From the IMG/VR virus record IMGVR_UViG_3300032308_000692, positions 1 to 38,282 of that record: a stretch of DNA of 38,282 bases; one strand, 5' to 3'. This stretch comes from a virus. The translations under genes were made by a program, and so were the position numbers. Below are positions 34,748 to 38,282 of this stretch, piece by piece; positions within the stretch are counted from its first letter, which is position 1; every line of letters starts with the position of its first letter. The notes under the pieces were generated by a model. The model was not told the origin of the DNA. It did no database searches and saw only the letters and a list, made by a program, of their open reading frames with translations.

Positions 34748-35362
34748 ATGTATTATATTTATGCCTACCTCAGGCAAGATGGGACACCTTACTATATTGG
34801 TAAAGGTAAGAGTAAAAGAGCATATAAAGGTCCACATATCGTCTCTATTCCCAAACAAAAAAATCATATTATTATTATGGAATCTAATCTAACAGAAATA
34901 GGGGCCTTAGCATTAGAAAGGTTTTATATCCGTTGGTATGGTCGTAAAGATATCGGAACAGGTTGCCTAAGAAATCTTACTGATGGAGGTGATGGTGCTT
35001 CGGGTCATATACACACAAAACAAACAATAAAACTTATGTCTAAAAACCGTAAAGGAAAAGGACAAAGAAAAGGTACAACCACTGTTAGAGATAAAGAAGG
35101 AAATTGTTTTATAGTTAGTGTAAATGATGATAGGTATATAAATGGTGAACTGGTTGCTGTAAATAGAGGATGTAAAAGAAAACCGCACTCCAACAAAACA
35201 AAAGAATTGTTAAGGAATGCGGCTAATAATAGAGAAGTTTTTTACTGTGAAGTATGTGATAGGGAAATAAAAGGTAAGATGAACTGGGACAGACATTTAT
35301 CTTCTCAAAAACATCTGTCCCAATATATGAAGATTAATCGTCCGCTAAACGGCGGAACATAG
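34748..35362 (+). CDS. GIY-YIG homing endonuclease with C-terminal C2H2 zinc finger
   Basis: This is a 204-residue free-standing homing endonuclease. The catalytic domain begins [20 protein letters not shown] (the GIY-YIG pair as YIY...YIG), with R/K-rich [10 protein letters not shown] and [16 protein letters not shown] carrying the usual Arg and Glu. [11 protein letters not shown] and a short [11 protein letters not shown] motif (NUMOD3-like) follow. The C-terminus has C167, C170, H183 and H189 (CEVCD-x-HLSSQKH), a zinc finger likely used in DNA binding. It sits between the hydrolase and gp32, points at gp32, and its last 29 nt overlap the gp32 3' end in the opposite direction. GGAG precedes the ATG. 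Probably a mobile element of the endonuclease type. Confidence 0.9.
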   Translation: MYYIYAYLRQDGTPYYIGKGKSKRAYKGPHIVSIPKQKNHIIIMESNLTEIGALALERFYIRWYGRKDIGTGCLRNLTDGGDGASGHIHTKQTIKLMSKNRKGKGQRKGTTTVRDKEGNCFIVSVNDDRYINGELVAVNRGCKRKPHSNKTKELLRNAANNREVFYCEVCDREIKGKMNWDRHLSSQKHLSQYMKINRPLNGGT

Positions 35363-36281
35363 CGAGGTCCTCATCTTCTTCCTCTTCAACAACAGGCGCA
35401 GATGCCTTCTGCTTGGTAGTAACTGGCTTAGGTGTCTCTACCCAAGGTGCTTCCTCTTCAACTGGAGCCGATGCTCGTGGTGCTGGTGCTGAACCAGTGT
35501 AACCCATAACATCATCCAGACGACGCTTTAGTTCCTCATAGGACTTAAAGTTTTTAAGGTCAACAATCTCTTTAAGAGAATGTTCACGCTTCCAGATTGA
35601 CTCCAACTCACCATCATCCTGACTCAATGGGCCTGCCGTCAAGAATACCGACTCATCATAGTTAGGGAATGATACGTTACGACCACCCATATTAACGTTC
35701 TGACGGGTAACCTTCAACTTGAAATTGGCACCCTTCCAAAGATCAAAAGGATTAACCTTTGTTTCCGACTCAAGGTCAGGATTCATCATCTTTGTGATCT
35801 TATCAAAGATTTTCTTGCCATACTTGAACAAGAATACCTTACCCTCATTTTCAGGGTTCTTAGGATCACTCACCACATAGATGTTAGAAACATAGTGGAG
35901 ACGACGCTTCTGGTCACGGGCCTGCTTACGCTCAGGACCATTATCGTCTGTTGTAGAGTTCCACAACTGTGAATTAAGTTCTGAAACTGGATCTTTCTGA
36001 TCAAAGGTTGTTAGTGACTTCTCAATATACCACTTACCTGTAACCTTGTTCTGGAATCCATGGTCAAAGTAACGAACCCAAGGAAGGGCATCATCACCAT
36101 CAACCGCAGGACCAGGAAGGAAACGAATAACAGCAAGAGCATTACCTGTCTTGTCTGGCGTTGGCTTCCAATAGTTATCGGTGCTTTCGTCCTTTTCGTA
36201 GGTAGGGTTTGAGAGTTTTTCTACTTGCTTGAGTAGACCATCAAAGTTTGAGGAGTTTTTTTTAAGATTTGAAAAGTTCAT
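35334..36281 (-). CDS. 32: Single-stranded DNA-binding protein gp32
   Basis: This 315-residue protein matches T4 gp32 (301 aa). The basic N-terminus ([20 protein letters not shown]) is for cooperative self-binding. The core includes [69 protein letters not shown] and [11 protein letters not shown]. The C-terminus is acidic and disordered ([17 protein letters not shown]), for contacts with other replication proteins. It contains no cysteine at all, so the zinc site of T4 gp32 (Cys/His ligands) is absent; the corresponding loop is [11 protein letters not shown] sigma70 consensus promoter lies ~70 nt upstream. Confidence 0.95.
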   Translation of the reverse strand: MNFSNLKKNSSNFDGLLKQVEKLSNPTYEKDESTDNYWKPTPDKTGNALAVIRFLPGPAVDGDDALPWVRYFDHGFQNKVTGKWYIEKSLTTFDQKDPVSELNSQLWNSTTDDNGPERKQARDQKRRLHYVSNIYVVSDPKNPENEGKVFLFKYGKKIFDKITKMMNPDLESETKVNPFDLWKGANFKLKVTRQNVNMGGRNVSFPNYDESVFLTAGPLSQDDGELESIWKREHSLKEIVDLKNFKSYEELKRRLDDVMGYTGSAPAPRASAPVEEEAPWVETPKPVTTKQKASAPVVEEEEDEDLAMFRRLADD

Positions 36282-36354
36282 AGTATGTTCCTTGTATTAG
36301 CGTTGTATAACAGTGTATGTTTATATTGTCCACGTTTCCATAACAATATGATAT

Positions 36355-36383
36355 ATTATAACAGGGGCCGAGGCCCCTGTCAA
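36355..36383 (-). promoter_or_regulatory. Consensus sigma70 promoter upstream of gp32
   Basis: On the minus strand TTGACA (36383-36378), exactly 17 nt, then TATAAT (36360-36355): a perfect match to the bacterial sigma70 consensus. Transcription would begin near 36348, giving a leader of about 65-70 nt before the gp32 ATG. The segment upstream of the -35 (AATAACACTTGACA) is shared with the tmRNA promoter. Confidence 0.88.
36361..36380. promoter_or_regulatory. Palindromic operator-like site within the gp32 promoter spacer
   Basis: ACAGGGGCC-TC-GGCCCCTGT on the minus strand is a 9+9-bp inverted repeat with a 2-bp centre. It fills the 17-bp spacer and overlaps the end of the -35. It is very GC-rich in an AT-rich genome. 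It could be an operator for a dimeric regulator. It could also form a hairpin in plus-strand RNA. Confidence 0.6.
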
Positions 36384-36390
36384 GTGTTAT

Positions 36391-36564
36391 TTATATTAAT
36401 AGGAGGAAAAGTTCAAGATAAAATTCTACTTCTTCCGTAACTGTTAGAATTTCTTGGGTTGCATTGTGTAATAAAACTAGTTTACCATTTTGATGTTGAA
36501 TATGATAGTGGCCTTCGGCAAAGTCTCTTAGGATATCTGATGCATTACCTTCTAGAAGTCTCAT
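36391..36564 (-). CDS. Small 57-residue protein between gp59 and gp32
   Basis: The gene begins MRLLEGNASDILRDFAEGHY and ends EEVEFYLELFLLLI. AAGGAG lies 6 nt upstream of the ATG at 36564 and the start overlaps the last 20 nt of gp59. The middle (HIQHQNGKLVLLHNATQEIL) suggests a beta hairpin, and the C-terminus is hydrophobic. No family is recognised. Good ribosome-binding site, overlap and in-frame length make it a likely real gene. It ends just before the gp32 promoter. Confidence 0.65.
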   Translation of the reverse strand: MRLLEGNASDILRDFAEGHYHIQHQNGKLVLLHNATQEILTVTEEVEFYLELFLLLI

Positions 36565-37150
36565 CTATTTTCTCCTTGAGTATATGTTTTATCTTATTCT
36601 TATCGTATTTTAGAAATGGTTTATATTTACGAAGTTTCAAGGATATTTTGGACCAAATGATATCATCACACAGGTATTTATTGAACTTATCGGAGTAGAG
36701 AATGAAATCATCTAATATTACCATAGTTTCAGGTGATATAATACGGCGAAGATAGAGATTAACAATATTAGGATATTCACCATCACTTATAACAAAAGAA
36801 CCTGTAGGATTATCTCCAAATACTTTTTCTAATTCACTGGTAAAATTATATGATAATGCCTGGCGCCGCCGCTGATACTCTATATAGTTTTTTTGGCATC
36901 CATCATCTATCATTTCTGTTACATAATGTTTATCTTCAAGCAGATTGGCAACATAAAAGTCCCTAAGTTCTTCTATGGTATATTCTCTAGCCAATTTCTC
37001 AAAGAAATACTTATCATGTCTTTTATTGTATGACTCCTTATTTGCACGGAGTTTACCATGCATTTGGAAAAAGTCATACTTGGTATTAGTGAAATGTGTT
37101 CTTAATGCCAAGAATAACAGATAAGCACCATAACCGGTGAAGTGTTTCAT
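36545..37150 (-). CDS. 59: Replicative helicase loader gp59
   Basis: This 201-residue protein matches T4 gp59 (217 aa), which loads the gp41 helicase onto gp32-coated forks. The N-terminal region GYGAYLLFLALRTHFTNTKY with DFFQMHGKLRANKES is typical, as is the helical FFEKLAREYTIEELRDFYVA. The C-terminal half (PNIVNLYLRRIISPETMVIL, then DKFNKYLCDDIIWSKISLKL) also fits. Start codon and gp33 stop overlap in ATGA. The order 33-59-32 is as in T4. Confidence 0.9.
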   Translation of the reverse strand: MKHFTGYGAYLLFLALRTHFTNTKYDFFQMHGKLRANKESYNKRHDKYFFEKLAREYTIEELRDFYVANLLEDKHYVTEMIDDGCQKNYIEYQRRRQALSYNFTSELEKVFGDNPTGSFVISDGEYPNIVNLYLRRIISPETMVILDDFILYSDKFNKYLCDDIIWSKISLKLRKYKPFLKYDKNKIKHILKEKIDETSRR

Positions 37151-37371
37151 AGGGGTAATTTGGCGGTGTTTGTCTTTGTGAGATAGTGAAGGTCTTCGGC
37201 TTCCAATTTTATTTTTGATTTAAGGACACCTGATACAAGCTTGGCAGCAATTTCTATTTCAATACCTGTTTCTTCACAATATTCAGTTATAGCATCAATG
37301 TAAGGTATATCTTTCGTGTATACCAGTTCCTCAATTGCCATAGAGAAACGGTTAATATCTTCGGCGTTCAT
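37147..37371 (-). CDS. 33: Late transcription co-activator gp33
   Basis: This 74-residue protein corresponds to T4 gp33 (112 aa), which bridges RNA polymerase and the sliding clamp for late transcription. The segment DIPYIDAITEYCEETGIEIE with IAAKLVSGVLKSKIKLEAED is characteristic of short gp33 homologues, and the protein sits before gp59 as in T4. It is the first protein gene downstream of the tmRNA; AGGA lies 7 nt before the ATG and may be partly paired with the tmRNA 3' region. Confidence 0.82.
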   Translation of the reverse strand: MNAEDINRFSMAIEELVYTKDIPYIDAITEYCEETGIEIEIAAKLVSGVLKSKIKLEAEDLHYLTKTNTAKLPL

Positions 37372-37399
37372 TTTATTTTCCTATGTTTCATAATATAAA

Positions 37400-37548
37400 G
37401 GTGCCGGATTCTGTTTCCAGGCTCCGGCGGGCCCATAGGATTATGCCGCTAGGCGGATATCCTGATATGCAAAATTATCGTTTGCATTTACGATTTGCTT
37501 TCGGTCTCCTTACGCCTTTACCACGTAGATCAATCCTATTTCGGGCCC
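37400..37548 (-). ncRNA. tmRNA coding piece with proteolysis tag frame 37485-37441
   Basis: It begins with the 5' acceptor strand GGGCCCG (37548-37542) and a tRNA-like region AAATAGGATTGATCTACGTG. The resume codon GCA is at 37485-37483; the tag codons run to 37444 and TAA occupies 37443-37441. Structures seen: CCGC-CTA-GCGG at the end of the tag (closed by GGAT/ATCC), and after the stop a hairpin GCCGGA/TCCGGC (37428-37403) with an inner GAAA tetraloop. The 3' end is estimated at about 37400. Confidence 0.82.
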
Positions 37549-37573
37549 AATTAAACATACCTTAATGTGCTTA

Positions 37574-37641
37574 TGGTGGACCCGCTCGGTACCGCCCCGA
37601 GGTCTCTTCCGCTTATTTTACGTCTCTCAACGACCTAAGCA
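37574..37641 (-). ncRNA. tmRNA acceptor piece (T-arm and encoded CCA)
   Basis: The 5' end is placed near the expected start of the promoter transcript. CTGCTTA (37642-37636 region) can pair with a downstream TAAGCGG. The T-stem CTCGG (37601-37597) pairs with CCGAG (37589-37585) around a 7-nt loop GGCGGTA. Then come the 3' acceptor strand CGGGTCC (37584-37578), the discriminator A (37577) and CCA (37576-37574). The loop keeps only part of the usual TTCRANN. Confidence 0.85.
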
Positions 37642-37645
37642 GGTA

Positions 37646-37676
37646 TATTTATAACATATATTGAAATTTTTGTCAA
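37646..37676 (-). promoter_or_regulatory. sigma70 promoter overlapping a late box, upstream of tmRNA
   Basis: TTGACA (37676-37671), 17 nt, then TATAAA (37653-37648) on the minus strand. The -10 extends to TATAAATA (37653-37646), a perfect T4-type late box. Early and late polymerase forms could therefore both start the tmRNA near 37641-37640. Upstream bases AATAACAC are the same as in the gp32 promoter. Confidence 0.8.
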
Positions 37677-37679
37677 GTG

Positions 37680-37823
37680 TTATTCTACTTGGTTCTCAAA
37701 CTCTTCCATCTGTGGTGCACCAACACCACGATGGTCACGGGAACCATTAGTTACAGGGGCGACTAGTGTTGTCCCGTATAAGGCAGTCTGCGATGGTGAT
37801 AGTGTTACAACTAGCCAACCCAA
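37680..37823 (-). CDS. Possible overlapping ORF in +1 frame to the lipoprotein gene
   Basis: An open frame (TTG start possible at 37823, stop TAA at 37682-37680) encodes LGWLVVTLSPSQTALYG, then APVTNGSRDHRGVGAPQM and EEFENQVE. It overlaps the lipoprotein ORF out of frame, and a +1 shift would join the lipoprotein's hydrophobic start to this end. There is no ATG. Its charged, ordinary-looking C-terminus is why I list it. Either frame could be the real one. Confidence 0.35.
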   Translation of the reverse strand: MGWLVVTLSPSQTALYGTTLVAPVTNGSRDHRGVGAPQMEEFENQVE

Positions 37824-37860
37824 GACTAAGAAACACCATTATTGGTAGGAAGTATTTCAT
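37747..37860 (-). CDS. Small putative lipoprotein (37 residues)
   Basis: The sequence begins MKYFLPIMVFLSLGLASC, a short signal peptide with a lipobox (L-A-S-C, C18). A 19-residue tail with two more cysteines follows. It overlaps the preceding gene by ATGA. Small lipoproteins in phages are often outer-membrane spanins, but nothing here proves that role. See the overlapping ORF at 37680-37823. Confidence 0.5.
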   Translation of the reverse strand: MKYFLPIMVFLSLGLASCNTITIADCLIRDNTSRPCN

Positions 37861-38036
37861 TCTTTATCCTTTCCAGATATAGATTTCATTAATGACATAG
37901 GATAATCCACTATTCTTGATAATGCTTCAACGGCATTTTCGTTGCTAACACCACCAGCAATCTTATCTTTTGACCACATAACATACTTAATCAGCATTTG
38001 TATGTCTTTAGCATGTTGGTCCCTTAACTCATTCAT
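37857..38036 (-). CDS. Small hypothetical protein (59 residues)
   Basis: It reads MNELRDQHAKDIQMLIKYVM, then KDKIAGGVSNENAVEALSRI, ending SISGKDKE; it is predicted helical and no family is known. The start overlaps the nuclease stop (ATGA) and the stop overlaps the start of the lipoprotein ORF (ATGA). GAGAGGA lies upstream of the ATG. The coupled junctions support that it is translated. Confidence 0.65.
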   Translation of the reverse strand: MNELRDQHAKDIQMLIKYVMWSKDKIAGGVSNENAVEALSRIVDYPMSLMKSISGKDKE

Positions 38037-38282
38037 AAATTAAATTCCTCTCTAAATTGAACTATCTTATCGTATAGTCCTTTCACATATTCACCACGTT
38101 TCTTAACAAAGACCTGTGGTTTTGGTTCATGGTCGACTGATATTAACACCACAATCTGTCTGGCCTGAATACCAGTCATGTCCTCATACATCAAAGAGTA
38201 TGCGGTACATTGTTCAAAGTAGGATAAAATCCATTCTTCTTTCTTTAACTTTAGAGATGTTTTAAAATCAATAATGGAAGGA
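38033..38282 (-). CDS. PD-(D/E)XK nuclease, C-terminal part (5' end outside window)
   Basis: The visible ~82 residues begin SIIDFKTSLKLKKEEWILSY, then FEQCTAYSLMYEDMTGIQAR and QIVVLISVDHEPKPQVFVKK. IIDFKTS supplies the D-x-K of the PD-(D/E)XK active site, and the following helix (W---YF-QCTAY) with V-LI-VDHE is typical of the RecB/Cas4-like exonucleases found in T4-like phages. The N-terminus is beyond the right edge. Confidence 0.7.
   Translation of the reverse strand, partial: PSIIDFKTSLKLKKEEWILSYFEQCTAYSLMYEDMTGIQARQIVVLISVDHEPKPQVFVKKRGEYVKGLYDKIVQFREEFNL

Larger units (their letters stand above)
37400..37641 (-). ncRNA. ssrA: tmRNA (ssrA), circularly permuted two-piece type
   Basis: In the minus-strand transcript, an acceptor piece (37641-37574) ends in CGGGTCC-A-CCA. 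It is followed by a 25-nt intervening segment (37573-37549), then a coding piece from 37548 whose first seven bases are GGGCCCG. These pair with CGGGTCC as a 7-bp acceptor stem with a G-U at the third pair, the alanine identity element of tmRNA. The tag frame starts GCA-AAC-GAT-AAT (37485) and encodes ANDNFAYQDIRLAA followed by TAA. Tags beginning ANDNFA or ANDNYA occur in alphaproteobacterial tmRNAs, which use this permuted layout. tmRNA with SmpB rescues stalled ribosomes and tags the products for proteolysis. The outer ends are approximate. The T-loop (GGCGGTA) is atypical. The region is otherwise non-coding and directly follows a strong promoter. Confidence 0.92.

Noticed and set aside
36361-36380. 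GC-rich hairpin as a rho-independent terminator
   Set aside because: No T-tract follows on either strand, and the arms sit exactly in the spacer of a perfect sigma70 promoter; an operator is more likely.
37400-37428. ACAGAATCCGGC resembles the conserved 3' region of RNase P RNA
   Set aside because: The matching 5' conserved region (GAGGAAAGTCC) is absent and the segment forms a local hairpin at the end of the tmRNA coding piece.
37475-37558. 27-residue basic ORF (MFNWARNRIDLRGKG...) on the minus strand
   Set aside because: It begins in the tmRNA intervening segment and runs through the coding piece in a frame other than the tag.
37383-37565. 60-residue open frame on the plus strand
   Set aside because: It runs antisense through the tmRNA and lacks a ribosome-binding site; composition is explained by RNA structure.

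Overview
The window is a segment of a T4-like (contractile-tailed) phage genome. It is AT-rich and tightly packed: most neighbouring genes touch or overlap by 1-4 nt (TAATG or ATGA junctions). Its baseplate gene set and several families (a DUF4815 protein, 2OG-Fe(II) oxygenases, 7- and 11-residue tail-fibre repeats) resemble marine T4-like phages. A permuted tmRNA gene encodes the tag ANDNFAYQDIRLAA. Its start resembles alphaproteobacterial tags rather than marine cyanobacterial ones, so I infer an alphaproteobacterial host; this is an inference and not proven.

Layout. (1) 1-9674, minus strand: a modular tail-fibre/adhesin locus. It holds fibres built on 7- and 11-residue repeats, two Gly/Cys-rich adhesin-like proteins, a fibre with a self-cleaving S74 chaperone end, a tail-assembly-chaperone-like protein and two 2OG-Fe(II) oxygenases. 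(2) 9674-28949, minus strand: the baseplate block. Read in transcription order from the right it is gp4 head completion, an unknown 169-aa protein, gp53, a gp27-like hub, an OB-fold gp5-like protein without a lysozyme domain, a separate gp5 needle protein, gp25, gp6, a gp7-position protein, gp8, a 1433-aa DUF4815 protein and a 979-aa structural protein. (3) 28962-34665, plus strand: gp48, gp54, gp26, a gp51-like protein and a 1119-aa multi-domain peptidoglycan hydrolase, followed by a GIY-YIG homing endonuclease (34748-35362) that converges on and overlaps gp32. (4) 35334-38282, minus strand: replication and late-transcription genes gp32, a 57-aa protein, gp59 and gp33, then the tmRNA, small ORFs and the end of a PD-(D/E)XK nuclease.

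How it works together. Regions 1-3 encode the baseplate, tube cap, spike, cell-wall hydrolase and receptor-binding fibres. Several of these genes have a late-promoter-like box (TATAAATA or CTAAATA) about 25 nt upstream of the start codon. Region 4 encodes ssDNA binding, helicase loading and the late-transcription co-activator. It is served by near-consensus sigma70 promoters. The gp32 promoter is TTGACA-17-TATAAT with a near-perfect palindrome filling its spacer.

The most notable item is the tmRNA at about 37400-37641 (minus). It is a circularly permuted, two-piece tmRNA: an acceptor piece ending in an encoded CCA, a 25-nt intervening segment, then a coding piece with a 7-bp acceptor stem carrying a G3-U70 wobble, and a 14-codon tag reading frame. 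It sits between an early/late hybrid promoter and the gp33-gp59 genes.
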